Assembly: GCA_029204225.1 (NCBI GenBank)
Contig: CM055108.1
Location: 12,585,955-12,649,954, forward strand
DNA from: Diphasiastrum complanatum
Taxonomy: Eukaryota; Streptophyta; Lycopodiopsida; Lycopodiales; Lycopodiaceae
Length of the DNA stretch: 64,000 nucleotides
Direction of reading: 5' to 3'
Shown one piece after another: positions 35,445 to 45,957 of the stretch. A program made the translations under genes and the position numbers. How positions within the stretch are numbered: position 1 is the first letter of the stretch; every line of letters begins with the position of its first letter. The notes beneath the pieces were generated by a model. The model did not search any database. It saw only the letters and a program-made list of their open reading frames with translations, and was not told where the DNA came from.

Positions 35445-36085
35445 AAAAATTGCATCTCTTAATCACCTCGATCTTTGATGGGTCAATTGATAGACCTTCT
35501 TTTGAGATGATTTGCCCAAGCAAAACTCCGTGTCCTACATAGAAAGTACATTTGTCCAAATTCAAACTGATCCCAAACTTGTAACATCGTTGAAAACATT
35601 TTCCTAAATAGTCCAGATGATCTTCGACATCATCATTCAAGCAAAAATCTTGTAGGAAAATTTTGATGAACTCGTCTAGGTAATCATAAAATGCTTTTGT
35701 CATAACCTTTTGGAAAGCAGCTGGCGAATTCTTTAGTCCGAATGGCATTACTTTATAGGCATACGCCCCCCATTCTGTGATAGAAGCAGTCTTCTCTCTA
35801 TCCTTCTCAGCAATTTGTATTTGATTATACCCACTAAACCCATCCAAGAAACTGTATAACTCATGATCGACGACTTCATCTAAGATTTGCTCGGTCAACG
35901 GTAAAGGGAAATGATCTTTTACTATGAATGAATTTAGCTTATGGTAATCCACACATACCCATAGATTATCGTTTTTCATGGGTACAATCACAATGGGGCT
36001 TAGCCATGGCCTATAGAGAATAGCGTATATAAAACCGACCTTCACAAGATTCTCTATCTCAGCTCAAACCCATTCCGCATGCTTT
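35389..36085 (-). pseudogene. Gypsy family F reverse transcriptase
   Basis: A 218-codon frame (36045-35389) with the Gypsy RT blocks in order: SPIVIVPMKND, WVCVDYHKLN, FPLPLTEQILDEV, FLDGFSGYNQIQIA, MPFGLKNSPAAFQKVM, then FIKIFLQDFCL, LNLDKCTFYV and LGQIISKEGLSIDP. The catalytic YxDD-equivalent, normally FLDDF, reads FLQDF, so one of two essential Asp residues is gone. The N-terminal end near 36060-36090 shows a TAG (EIENLVKVGFIY region continuing). Confidence 0.85.
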
Positions 36086-36089
36086 GGAT

Positions 36090-36398
36090 TCATCCTATAG
36101 TGCTACTATCGTACGGGTCATGCATCACTCGACTGGTGCTTGGTCCGACGTCCTCTACACCTTCTTCCAGAATTATCACCTTTCTTTTACCCTTATGACG
36201 AGTGACCGCTTGCACGTCGGTTAATAGTGGTTCTTCCATTGTAATCACCTGCACCAGTGTCTGTTGCTTAGGAGCATTTATTCCGCCTGGGTTTTGAGGT
36301 GGTTTTTTCACAATGTTTTGATCAGTGATACAATTATTAGGCCGCGGTGGTGGCAATCCTCTTTCTAGATTCCCAACACATTGTTGATGGTATGCCAC
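36090..36398 (-). pseudogene. Gypsy family F linker / protease region remnant
   Basis: A 102-codon frame with TLVQVITMEEPLLTDVQAVT and KRKVIILEEGVED. It lies between gag and RT where protease should be, but no D-T-G motif is visible, so protease is deleted or was never in this piece. Confidence 0.5.
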
Positions 36399-36487
36399 AC
36401 AGCTGAAATAACGGTGACCCCTCTGATTGTAGAAATTGCAAATATCATCCAGTAGATCTGGTCAGTAACGCACTTGTCGTTGAAAGG

Positions 36488-37590
36488 TCATGGTTGCATT
36501 TGATTCCCTTGCTGATAAGGGCCTTGGTACGCTTGCATTTGTGGTGTTATCGGTTGTAATGGTGGTTGTTGATACTGAGGCTGCTGCATTTGCGGTTGTT
36601 GCAGTTGGTGTGCTTGGACTACAAATGCTCTAGTAGATCTTACCACTTGTAGTCTTCTGTAGTCATTCGTCCAGTGATTATATGCATTACAAATCACACA
36701 ATACCGGGTGCAATTAGGACATTCATTGACATAATGCCCTTTCTGATTGCAATTTTGACAGAAACGAACATTTCTTTGGCGAAATTCCATAGTAACAACC
36801 TCTTTCATGACCAATGGCAACAACTCATTGGTTTTTTCTTTCTGCTTATGCTTCTTCGACTGTTTCCCAATATGTGAAGAAGATGAACTCTCTTCCAAGC
36901 TTGAAGAACTATCTGATTCAACCTATATCTGAATCAGATTCAGACGAGTCATCTCGCCGATGATGTTGATGCTATCGTTGGTACTTCTTTCTAGTTTCTT
37001 CTTCCTCCAACTATCTTGCAGCATCTACAATATGTTCTAGGCCTTGGCCATGTAGCAAAGTAGTTCCCCATCAAAGAACCTTATGCAACCCATGACGAAA
37101 ATACTTGATGTGTTTAGCATCTGTGAGTGGTTCCTATAATCTCTTTTCCAACACCTTGAAACATTGAACATAAGGTAATACGTCCTCCTTCTTGATCACC
37201 TGCAATTTGTCCAATATTTCTTCATCTTCATGTTCCTTTCGATACCTTTCCAAGAATGCCCTTCCCAATTCATCCCAGCTCCGAAACTTTTGCAATTCAT
37301 ATTGTGAGTACCACTGCAAGGCATTTCCTTTCAATGTGATTGGAAATAGTTCCAATTTTCGAATGTCTTCCATTTCGCGATTTGCCTAACAAACCACCAG
37401 GAGCTGGTGAATGTGCATGTCGATATCATCATGCTTCTTATCTTTAAAACATTGGAATACAACTATTCGAGTATGGCCTATTGAAACAACCTCCATTCCG
37501 GGTAGAATCGTAGATTTTCCCCAATCTGAACAACCAACACCTATAGACATTACAGGCAACTCCACTACAGAACCATTTTAGCACTGGAAA
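36488..37590 (-). pseudogene. Gypsy family F gag
   Basis: Minus-strand gag from about 37590. Retrotrans_gag block in 37373-37134 (MEDIRKLELFPITLKGNALQ, WYSQYELQKF, AFLERYRKEHEDEE, LDKLQVIKKEDVLPYV). After stops, the nucleocapsid part 36898-36488 has a canonical knuckle CQNCNQKGHYVNEC and a second, CVICNAYNHWTNDY, with Tyr for the last Cys, then a Gln/Pro-rich tail. It precedes RT in proper order. The 5' end abuts a plus-strand Gypsy integrase at about 37590. Confidence 0.8.
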
Positions 37591-37593
37591 CTG

Positions 37594-38180
37594 GATTTTA
37601 TCGGCAAAAGAATACTGCAATCGTCGAATCATCATACATATATTATTGTAGCAATAGATTATGCTATGAAATGGGCGGAGGCAAAGGCGTTGCGAGATAA
37701 CACCACCAAATCAACCACCAAATTTATATTCAACAATAGTTTATGGTTTCCCATTGGAAATTGTGTCCAATAGGGGACCACATTTCATTAATGACACGAT
37801 AAAGGAAATGACATATTTATTTTGTGTTATTCATAAAATGTCCACTTCTTATTACCCAAGCGAGAATGGTCAGACTAAGGCAACTAATAAAATGCCGAAA
37901 GCTATTATCGCCAACAAACAGGTGTTGGAGAAAGGAGGATCTTGGCGTGAGTTTTTGTAATCAGCATTATGGGCTTACTACACAGCCTATAAGATATCTA
38001 CGGGCTATACGCCATTCCAATTGGTGTACAGAATGGATGCAATCATGCCATATGAATTCATTTTACCAACTCTGCAGATTCAAACAATGTATGGGGTCAT
38101 TTCGAAAAGAGGACGGAAAGTTGAACAGACCGTAAGGGACCGTAAACTCGATGATTATGGGACCCTTTAAGCAACTTGGA
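37594..38180 (+). pseudogene. Gypsy integrase core, opposite strand
   Basis: Plus-strand integrase core: HTYIIVAIDYAMKWAEAKAL (first Asp), then after a frameshift YGFPLEIVSNRGPHF, where the second catalytic Asp of SDRG is Asn, and YYPSENGQTKATNK, where the catalytic Glu of QVEATNK is Lys. WAYYTAYKISTGYTPFQLVY and MPYEF follow, still typical Gypsy. Two of three catalytic residues are lost. It meets the minus-strand Gypsy F gag head to head. Confidence 0.8.
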
Positions 38181-38456
38181 TGTAGGTGCTGAATATTGTG
38201 TATCAGCTGTTACTTCTACAATCAACTACTACATTGTTATCTGTTGGAAGTTGTGAGCATGGTTATTGGATATTTGCATAGTTTACTTATCGTATGAATA
38301 GTAGTTTGCAATGGTTACCTCTATTTAATTAGCGCTAGGTTGTTGGACATATATTGTTATTGTTGTTGTTGTTATTGGATTCATGTTAGATTAGAGGGTT
38401 CCGTTGTCATAATTGGGAACAAGGAGTTAAGGGATTAAAACACATCCCTAACAACA

Positions 38457-38770
38457 GTGGCTTTGCTAGATGATCTACTCAACTTGGACCTCAATGACTC
38501 TAGCAACAACATAATCGTTGAAATATATCTAGTGACAGCAACTTGCCCTTCATGTTTATCTCTTGATCATCCTTTTAAGGTCAGTGGTTCAAGAGGCATG
38601 TTAGCTCTTTTCTTTAAGTGTATTTTCAGTCATTATTATGATGCATGGTGCGCTTCTTTTAACTTTCTACAACATATTTAAGCAAAAACATGATAGAAGA
38701 CTCAGGTCTTGACATTTGTAGCAAAGCAAGGGTTCATGAGCATTTGCCTTTGGATATTTGTCAAATATGC
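38457..38770 (+). pseudogene. Cytosolic glutamine synthetase (GS1) 5' fragment
   Basis: The peptide ALLDDLLNLDLNDSSNNIIV starting at 38460 is the N-terminus of plant GS1, the ligase making glutamine from glutamate, ammonia and ATP in the cytosol. About 160 bp further, SGLDICSKAR (38701-38730) matches the next GS1 block (family form GGSGLDIRSKAR). The gap fits the known place of the first GS1 intron, after EYIW. Decay: the initiator ATG is GTG, the EYIW codons carry an extra A and a stop (GAAATATATCTAG), the exon 2 acceptor lacks AG, and similarity ends soon after KAR. A weak further echo is CNGSSV (for YDGSST) near 38867. No catalytic domain is present. Confidence 0.7.
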
Positions 38771-39193
38771 TCTGTTTTTCTACGTGATTCTTCTAGAGAG
38801 GTAATCATAGTTCTGCATACATTTAGTACTTCAAACATTTATCTTTGCATTGTAGTTCTATGCAACGGTTCCTCTGTGCATTTGATATGGTAAGCCATGA
38901 TTTCTTATTAATCTCAATCAGTATTTGCATGTCTTCTTAAAGCACACAATCATGTACAATGTTTGTTTTAGTTGTGTGTAATTTTTTAAGTCATATCTTT
39001 ATGTCCAATCGTGCACACTTAGGCACCGTTGGATCTTTGTTAAATAGGCTCTTTTTTCCTACATGATTCTTCTAGAGAAATAATCGTAGTTGTGCGTAGG
39101 TTTAGTGCTTTCAACTTTCATCTTAACATTATTTTGCATTGTAGTTCTGTGCAACAGTTCCTCTATGCATTTGATATGATATGCCATGATTGC
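38768..39193 (+). repeat. Direct repeat of about 140 bp
   Basis: Segments 38768-38904 and 39047-39193 share GATTCTTCTAGAGA, GCATTGTAGTTCT, GTGCAAC-type words and GTGCATTTGATATG or ATGCATTTGATATG. They overlap the presumed intron of the GS1 fragment, so part of that locus was duplicated. Confidence 0.7.
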
Positions 39194-39424
39194 TTTGGAG
39201 ATACACTTATGTTAAAATGTGATCTCCTGAATTACTTAGGTCCAAACATGAATTGACCAAAAAATTGTAAGCAACCCTCAATTTTTTAACATCATTAGAG
39301 ATTGTAGTCCTAGGAGCATTTTCTGTGGAAGTGAAACTTCATGTGATCTACTTTGATCTATGATAAAAGTAGTTCAAGCCTATTGTAGCCTAAGTTTTTG
39401 CAGGTTGGATGAGGTGTTGATGGA

Positions 39425-39890
39425 TTGAGATGTGAATATTGTCCTGAATATTGATCATGAATATTGTGAATAGTAGAATATTTTAAATATTGATTATGAT
39501 TATTTTGAATATTGATCGTGAAACCTCTTGAATACAAATCGTGAATATTGAAATATTTTGAGTACCGATCGTAATTATTGTGAATACCGATCTTGAATAT
39601 TGATCTTGAATATGTAAATACTGAAATATTTTGAATATTGATCGTGATTATTGTGAATACTAATCATGAATACTCTTGAATATTGATCTTGAGTACTTTG
39701 ATTATTGATCGGGAATATTGTGAGTACCAAAAGATTTAAAATCCTCTTCATGATTATTGATACTAATTGTAATTATTATGAATACTCTTGAATACCAATT
39801 GTGAATTTTCTCAAAATTGACATTGCATTCTTTGATCATTAATTATGAATACTCTATTTACTAATATTTAAGTATAATTTCAAATAGTGA
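39425..39890 (+). repeat. Degenerate GAATATTGATCGTGAATATTGT repeat
   Basis: About 460 bp in which GAATATTGATC, GTGAATA and TTGTGAATAC words recur every 10-25 bp with many changes. Non-coding, an old decayed short-unit tandem array. Confidence 0.75.
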
Positions 39891-40439
39891 TTGCAAATAA
39901 TATTTATAACTATTATTGCAAAATTTTCAAATATCTATTGTAAATTCAAATTTTGAATACTTTGTTTGTGAGTTTAGAAGAAAGTCAATGTTAAAGGCTA
40001 ATATGTGATGGTAGTCTAGATTTTTAAGACTTAATTTTTGGCTAAGGACTAAACTATCATGCATTTGCATTAGAGAAGGTCCCAATGTTAAAAGGACCTT
40101 TTGTCAAGATAGTATTGACGATGCAAAAGTGGAAGATCGAGGGCCGCTGGACCAGAATAGACCTATCAGATGAAGAGTAAAAGGGCCTTGAAGGAGATGA
40201 TGGGAGATTCGTGAAGTTTCTTCAATATAAAATTTTCAATCCGAAGATCAAATTAGACCAGAGGAGCTTGAAAGGCAACTCTTCATTGAAAATTTTCTTT
40301 TTAAAAAAAACAGTTCATTAATACAAGAAAAATGGTTTTGAGGCTAGTTATAGCTAGAAGACACCTATCTTTGGGCCAAATTGACCTATGAAATTGGCTA
40401 CTCAGAGCTAGCGGACAAAGCGAAGTCACCAAGTAGGTA
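39891..40439. other. Non-coding stretch, nothing recognised
   Basis: About 550 bp between the degenerate repeat and TNP2. It might hold the 3' end of the CACTA element, but no CACTA terminus was seen. Confidence 0.3.
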
Positions 40440-41420
40440 GAAATACTTCGGGAGATTTCTATCACCGTTCCATCAAGCAGAGTGTGGACCTAGTGATGGG
40501 CTACATTCACCGTTTGGGTGTGTAAATTCTTCATGTATGTCCGAGTCAAGTAAGAGGCGTCGTGCCTAGAACAAATCATCAAACATGCTGCCTCGATGGA
40601 GCTTTGTCTTGCCGCCTCAATGGATGCCAGCGGTATCTCCTTGGATGAAATGTATCTTCATAAGAAAAGTAAACAACAAATGACAAACGCGTTAGTAAGA
40701 TCATCATCTTGAATCATCCCAAGAAAATATGATGTGAGTCGCATTCACTGTACCTCACCAAATCACTGATTTTGTAGATTATACTCCTTAACTCCTCTGT
40801 CAAGGACCCTCTCAACAACAAGGGAAGCACAAACAACATGCACAAGAATAATTTGGTCATTGAGATACATTTATGTGCAATGATATCATCATGAAATTAC
40901 AAGACATGCTATAAAATGTAATACACAATGTTGAGGTGGAAGCAACGTCAAAAAACATGCCATGGCAACCTGTAAAAATCTATGCCAGTCATGAGACTTT
41001 AGTCAACTTAGCTTGTTGTCCCTTGTGAAGGCACCCTTTGGGCATCGCATGTGTCTTGTCAGAGTTTGAAACGAGGCTATTGCCTTCTTTACAATCATCT
41101 CTTCTCTCCTCAAGAAGATCCATGGGGCCTTTGGGAGGACAATTGAAGTCCCCACCGTTTGTGGCCATTAATTGGCCATCTTTTCCACTTCTTTTATGTC
41201 ATTTAGTGCATCTTTTTTATCTTTCGACCCGGTCAAGTGCTCCCAAATCATGCTCCTGACATTCTTGAATATGTGCATCGGGTCCAAAAGATGGTTTATC
41301 ACCAATTCCTCCAAATATGGGAGTTCATAAAATATTGATAACCTCTTCATGCCAGTAGGAGGGAGTCACCCTAGATCTTGATCTCCAAATTTGAAGCCAA
41401 TCACTTGCCTACAATATTAA
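40440..41420 (-). pseudogene. CACTA transposase TNP2, C-terminal half
   Basis: Minus-strand TNP2 sequence downstream of the B3 insertion. 41420-41168 reads QVIGFKFGDQDLG, one TGA, then RLSIFYELPYLEEL and NHLLDPMHIFKNV, which corresponds to the family motif LDVMHIEKNV. An intron acceptor (TTGTAG) precedes at about 41405. Further down are LQVAMACFL (about 40960) and EELRSIIYKISDL, then the tail ASIEAACLMICSRHDASYL (family form GSIAEGY.. FCSRYL) near 40620-40560. Stops and frameshifts are frequent. TNP2 cuts element ends during transposition; this copy cannot. Confidence 0.75.
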
Positions 41421-41527
41421 CAAACAAGCACACACATTTAATGTAGATTATCGCCAGAAGAAATATAACGAGAGTAATTATAAGATAAATAAATGACATG
41501 TAAATTAATTGGCTCAAATATGTATTG

Positions 41528-42176
41528 TGTGAAAGATTCAACTAGTTTCATCACATTTTGCAATATTTCCATATTTGGCATATTGAGGCCAAAACTTGTT
41601 TTAGACTTAGAGGTTGACTTTTCAAAGTTTATTAGTCTAAATTTCATTTGAATAAACACTTTTTGAAAGTGTGGGAAAGATAGAATACGAGTTTGAGTAG
41701 ATTCAATTTGAATAAGCTGGGTACATTGAATCTAGACCCAAAATTGGTAGGATTAGCATTTTGGTGGGAAAGCCAAGTGGCCAAATAGGGTTTGGACTTG
41801 TTATAAAAGGATGTAACTCGCGGAGAGAGACATCTTCTCTCTTCTCTATCTCATTTCATGCTTATACATGGTTCTCTTGGGTTCTACTATCCATTGGTGC
41901 ACTATCTTGGTGATTGCTTGCAATTCCATGTGTAGAACGATTTATATTTGCTATTTTTGGATCCACACGTGTGAAATACAGTAGCTTGCTGGTTTTGTAC
42001 GGACTGCAACAGTACATAATCATCTCATTCAAGTTTGATCAAGTTCTATTAGTGTTTGCATCTCAAATTGTGTGTAGATGCTGATTTTTCTACATTGTGA
42101 AATTGGTAGTGTATTTCTCTTTCTAACCAAAGATCATTCAAGTAGATTGGATCTTAAGGATCTGAAATCTTTCACA
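41528..42176 (+). repeat. 5' LTR of Copia B3
   Basis: 649 bp, TGTGAAAGATT ... AATCTTTCACA. A TATA box (TATAAAAG) lies at 41812-41819, so U3 is about 285-310 bp. A palindromic CACACGTGTG with a CACGTG core is at 41964-41973. Same length as the B1 LTR. Confidence 0.95.
41812..41819 (+). promoter_or_regulatory. TATA box of the B3 LTR promoter
   Basis: TATAAAAG in the LTR; the same word is conserved in B1, B2 and the 3' LTR of B3. RNA would start about 25-35 bp downstream. Confidence 0.65.
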
Positions 42177-42188
42177 TGGTATCAGAGC
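42177..42188 (+). promoter_or_regulatory. Primer-binding site, initiator-Met tRNA
   Basis: TGGTATCAGAGC directly follows the LTR end CA. It is the standard Copia site complementary to the 3' end of the initiator methionine tRNA, which primes minus-strand cDNA. Confidence 0.95.
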
Positions 42189-42776
42189 TTGTGTTTCAGG
42201 TTATGAAGGAGGAAATCAGATCTATCAATGATTTGGTGAAGATATCAAGTCTAGAGCATGCTAGAGAGGATTCCACACCAAAATCGGATTTTTTGCTTTT
42301 GTAGATTGGATCTTTTGTAGATCAAAACACTAAATAGGTCAATATACTTGTTCAATTCCGTTTTTTGAATTCACATGCTGGATTTGGCCGATTTTTAAGT
42401 CATTGGTTCAGCCTAAGTGGTGGCTTATAGATTGCATATCAAATTTTCAACATTTGCATGTAGATTTGGAATAGTCAATATTTTGTGATTTTGTCAAAAC
42501 CCTAATTTTGATTGGATCTCTAGATAGTGAGGTTACTGGACTTCATTTGAGTGTGTTTCAATCTTAGGAAGTGGAAAAAGTCATTAGATTGAGGATAGAT
42601 CATAGGTTGATCAAGATTCCATGATTCTATGTGTTGATTTGCTTGGATAAGTGCTAGAAGAGAATTTGTGAGATAGTTTCAAATCTTGGTGATTTCTTTT
42701 GAAAGCATTTGTTGTTGTTCAAAGGTGTGCTTTGTGCATTGAAACAGGTTGAAAGAGAAGATCAGGTCATTGCTAC
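42189..42776 (+). other. Leader of Copia B3
   Basis: 588 bp untranslated leader between the primer site and the gag ATG. Its first part recurs alone at 5716-5850 and its last part at 10893-11025. It probably holds packaging signals, but none can be recognised by eye. Confidence 0.7.
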
Positions 42777-44579
42777 ATGGCAGCCTCAATTGGAGTCATG
42801 TTGGAAGCCAATGATAGGCTTAACTCAAGTGGCTATTCACTATGGAAAGTGAGGATGGAGTCACTTCTTGAGATGAATGATGTTTTGGATATTGTTGTAG
42901 GTTTGGAGGAAAGACCAACAACACAACAAGATCAATTGAGGTATGACAAGAGGGCCAAGAAGGCTCTACACATGATAAAGATGAATGTTACCAATGAACT
43001 TCTCAAGGAAGTTGGTAAGTGCACATCATCTTTGGAAGATTGGAATTCATTGAAGAAGCTTTGTGAATCCAAGTCTACTTCTAGAGTGTTGACTCTAAGA
43101 AGGCAAATCTTTTCTTGTTTGCAAAAGAATGAAGAAAGTCCAGGTACTTTTGTTTTGAGAATGAAAGCATTGAATGATGAGCTGGCTAGCATTGATGAAA
43201 GCATTAAGGAAGGAGAGCTTATTCAAGTGATTCTTAATGGATTTTTTATTGCTCATGCTAACATTGCTCAAAGTATTGCTATTCAAAAGACTTTGCCAAG
43301 TTTGATGGATCTTCAAGAGATCTTGATCAATGAGGAATATAGGCTTCAAGCAAGAGGTGGATCTACATTGACACTTCAAGAGGATGCTATGTTCACAAAG
43401 GGCAAATTCAAGGGCAAAACCAAAACCAAGTGGTCTAAAGGGCAAGATCAAGTGGATGCTTCTTCAAGTGGCAAAAAGAAGGATAGATTAAAGCTCAAGT
43501 GCTTCTATTGTGGCATCAAAGGACACTTTGCAAGTGAGTGCTACAAGAAGAAGAGAGATCAAGGAGACAAGCAAGGTAATCTTACTGTTGATGAGGATGG
43601 TTTGGATGTGCAAGATGAAAATGATGATGCTTTTGTGATCTCTTCATGTATTCTTGCTAATGATGGAGATCTAGATCCTTGGTGGATCAATAGTGGAGCA
43701 AGTTCACACATGACCTTTCACAATGAGTACTTCACTTCTTTGTTGTCATATGGAGATGACAAGAGGGTGATCTACACGGCCAATGATGGTGAGTGTGCAA
43801 TCAAAGGGATTGGCACAGTTCCTATTTCTCTCTCTACAAATAGGAATCTTCATTTGGAGGATGTCTTGTTTATTCCATCTATTACCAAGAATTTGCATAG
43901 TGTGAGTCAAATGCTAAGTAAGGGCCTCAAGGTGGAGTTTGATGGAGATGCTTGTTTGATCAAAAGGAAGGATGTCTTGATTGGAAAAGATAAAAGGCAA
44001 GGGAAGTTGTTCAAACTTGAGGCTTGTGTTATTGCTAACCAAGTTGGATGTGTTGCAAGGGAGCAAATTTCTATTCAAGAGGTTTGGCACAAAAGGATGG
44101 GACACCTCAACTTCAAGTCATTGGAGGTAATGGCAAGGAAGAAGGTTGTGATTGGTCTTCCAAGCTCCTTAAGTAATGACAAGCATGTTTGTGAGTCTTG
44201 TGCTTTGTCTAAGTCACATAGACTATTTTATACTAGATCTATTTCTAGATCTACAAATCTTTTTCAACTTGTACATTCGGATATTCTTGGATTTACTACA
44301 ATTAGCAATAGTGGAGCTAAGATGTATGTAACATTCATTGATGATTTCAGTAGATTTTGTTGGATCTATCTACTAAAGAACAAGGATGAAGTGTATGATG
44401 TCTTTGTCAAGTTCAAGAATGCAAGGAAGAACCAATTCTCCACAAAGATCAAGTGCTTGAGAGGTGACAATGGTGGTGAGTACATATCTAACAAGTTCAA
44501 GGCCTTTTGTGATGAGCATGGGATCAAGAGGGAGTATACAACATCAAGGACCCCACAACAAAATGGAGTGGTTGAATAG
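42777..44579 (+). CDS. Copia B3 Gag-protease-integrase polyprotein
   Basis: A 600-codon frame from the true ATG (MAASIGVMLEANDRL). Residues 1-200 are Gag (UBN2 type; SLWKVRMESLLEMND, VILNGFFIAHANIA); a CCHC knuckle CFYCGIKGHFASEC is at about 243-256. Protease is at about 303-400 but its site reads WWINSGASSH: Asn replaces the catalytic Asp present in B1. GAG-pre-integrase has VWHKRMGHLN and an intact CESC. Integrase core follows with VHSDILGF, FIDDFSRFCWIY, RGDNGGEY and PQQNGVVE. An 8 bp deletion right after the catalytic Glu codon shifts the frame and stops at 44577-44579. The copy could make Gag, but not mature it. Confidence 0.92.
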   Translation: MAASIGVMLEANDRLNSSGYSLWKVRMESLLEMNDVLDIVVGLEERPTTQQDQLRYDKRAKKALHMIKMNVTNELLKEVGKCTSSLEDWNSLKKLCESKSTSRVLTLRRQIFSCLQKNEESPGTFVLRMKALNDELASIDESIKEGELIQVILNGFFIAHANIAQSIAIQKTLPSLMDLQEILINEEYRLQARGGSTLTLQEDAMFTKGKFKGKTKTKWSKGQDQVDASSSGKKKDRLKLKCFYCGIKGHFASECYKKKRDQGDKQGNLTVDEDGLDVQDENDDAFVISSCILANDGDLDPWWINSGASSHMTFHNEYFTSLLSYGDDKRVIYTANDGECAIKGIGTVPISLSTNRNLHLEDVLFIPSITKNLHSVSQMLSKGLKVEFDGDACLIKRKDVLIGKDKRQGKLFKLEACVIANQVGCVAREQISIQEVWHKRMGHLNFKSLEVMARKKVVIGLPSSLSNDKHVCESCALSKSHRLFYTRSISRSTNLFQLVHSDILGFTTISNSGAKMYVTFIDDFSRFCWIYLLKNKDEVYDVFVKFKNARKNQFSTKIKCLRGDNGGEYISNKFKAFCDEHGIKREYTTSRTPQQNGVVE

Positions 44580-45066
44580 AACTTTATGTGAAAGTGCTAA
44601 AGCTATGAGGTTAAGTGCTAATCTTGACAAACCATTCTGGGATCAAGCTTTGTTGTGTGCCAATTTCTTGTGCAATAGGTGGCCGAGTGCTATTTTGGAT
44701 TGAAGGACACCTTTTGAGATGCTATTCAAGAGGAGGCCGAGTGTCAACTTTCTAAGAACCTTTGGATGCACATGCTATGTCAACATTACTCTTGATGATA
44801 GGACCAAGGAGGATCCTAGGATCCTACTTTGGATGGTGGTGATGATGGACCTTCATCAAGTCAAAAGCCAAGGAGAACATCAAGAGAAAGACAAGTACCT
44901 TCAAGGCTCACATATGATCAAAATGGTAAGCAAGTAGTTTCTAGAAATTATGTTGTTTTCCTAACCTCTTTGGATGATCCTACAAGTGTAGATCAAGCAA
45001 GGAAAGAAGAGGAGTGGATCCAACCAATGGATCTCAAGTATCAATCTCTTATGAAGAGTGGAACAT
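44580..45066 (+). pseudogene. Copia B3 integrase C-terminal part, deleted
   Basis: Integrase continues in another phase (SAKAMRLSANLDKPFWDQAL, a TGA in place of a sense codon near 44701, TFGCTCYVNITLDD). About 330 bp present in B1 and B2 (from SSRRGIFVGYS to DEKDP) are missing at about 44817, where GGATCCTA occurs at both sides of the deletion. The linker RRTSRERQVPSRL is present and runs in frame into the foreign module. Confidence 0.85.
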
Positions 45067-45957
45067 CTTCTGGAAGATCTTCTTGTGTACATGGAGCTAT
45101 GCAAGTGGATGGATGTTGTCTTGCTGTAAAATCAAGTAATGGATCTGGAAAACAAATTTTGTTCAATGACTTTGATGATCAAGTTGAAGATCAAGAGGTT
45201 GATCTCAAAGCGCTTCAACTAATCAAAAGCGAAGTTGGCAATTTGGAGCTAGTCAAGAGCATCAAAGGAGAGGTAATTGGCAAAGGTGTTATGGATCTGT
45301 TTTTACAGCATATTGAAGACTCAAGTAAGGTCAAAGGAGCAGCAAGGAAGTGTTGTTCAAGTTTACTTTACTTTTTCTATCTCATGTTTGAGCAATTTCA
45401 TGTGGATGTGTGCAAATTGTCAAAATATGGTAAAACTAGCTACATTGGTGAGCATTGTTTTGATGTTGGATTTGTACTAGCATTCTTGGCTGATTTTGCT
45501 GATGAAAATGAAGCTATTGGAGGTTCATTATGTCACTCATTCATGGTCAAGTCATCAAGGTATGATGGTATCTCGAGGCAAGATGAAGATGGAGGCTCAT
45601 TCATGGAGTATCATGGTGGATACAAGGCAACAAAGGACAAAGGAGGATGAGACATGCAAAAAAAAATTGATCACTCACATTTATTGTTTGTTTGCTGTAT
45701 TTTTCTAGAGAGTTCAGATTTGGAAGCATGGTGGAATCATTTCATTTACATTCTATTTGATTCTTCATGTTCTAGTCACATTTTTACATGTAAAATTGAT
45801 GTAAGAAATAGTGAAGCATCCCAAGTGGACACTATTCCCTATATCAATTATGGTTGTTTCTATTTTGAGCATTACATGATCATTGAAAGGAGATCTATTC
45901 TTAGGAAGAAGATCATTCTTATCATGGATCAAAGTTCTATTGACAAAAACTATGCTA
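45067..45957 (+). other. Foreign module replacing reverse transcriptase in B3
   Basis: 891 bp between SLMKSGT and EHWKL-equivalent positions. In B3 the linker frame from 44829 stays open into the module for 273 codons (to 45650), including DLFLQHIEDSSKVKG where B1 and B2 have a TAG. A second frame, 45654-45974, covers the rest. Shared peptide blocks: KYGKTSYIGEHCFD, GGYKATKDK, LEAWWNHFIYILFDSS, SHIFTCKIDVRN. No known domain recognised. B3 carries the short variant of the middle block. Confidence 0.8.

Noticed and set aside
43095-43451. 118-codon minus-strand frame also seen at 10218-10574
   Set aside because: Antisense of Copia B gag, conserved only because the gag copies are similar.
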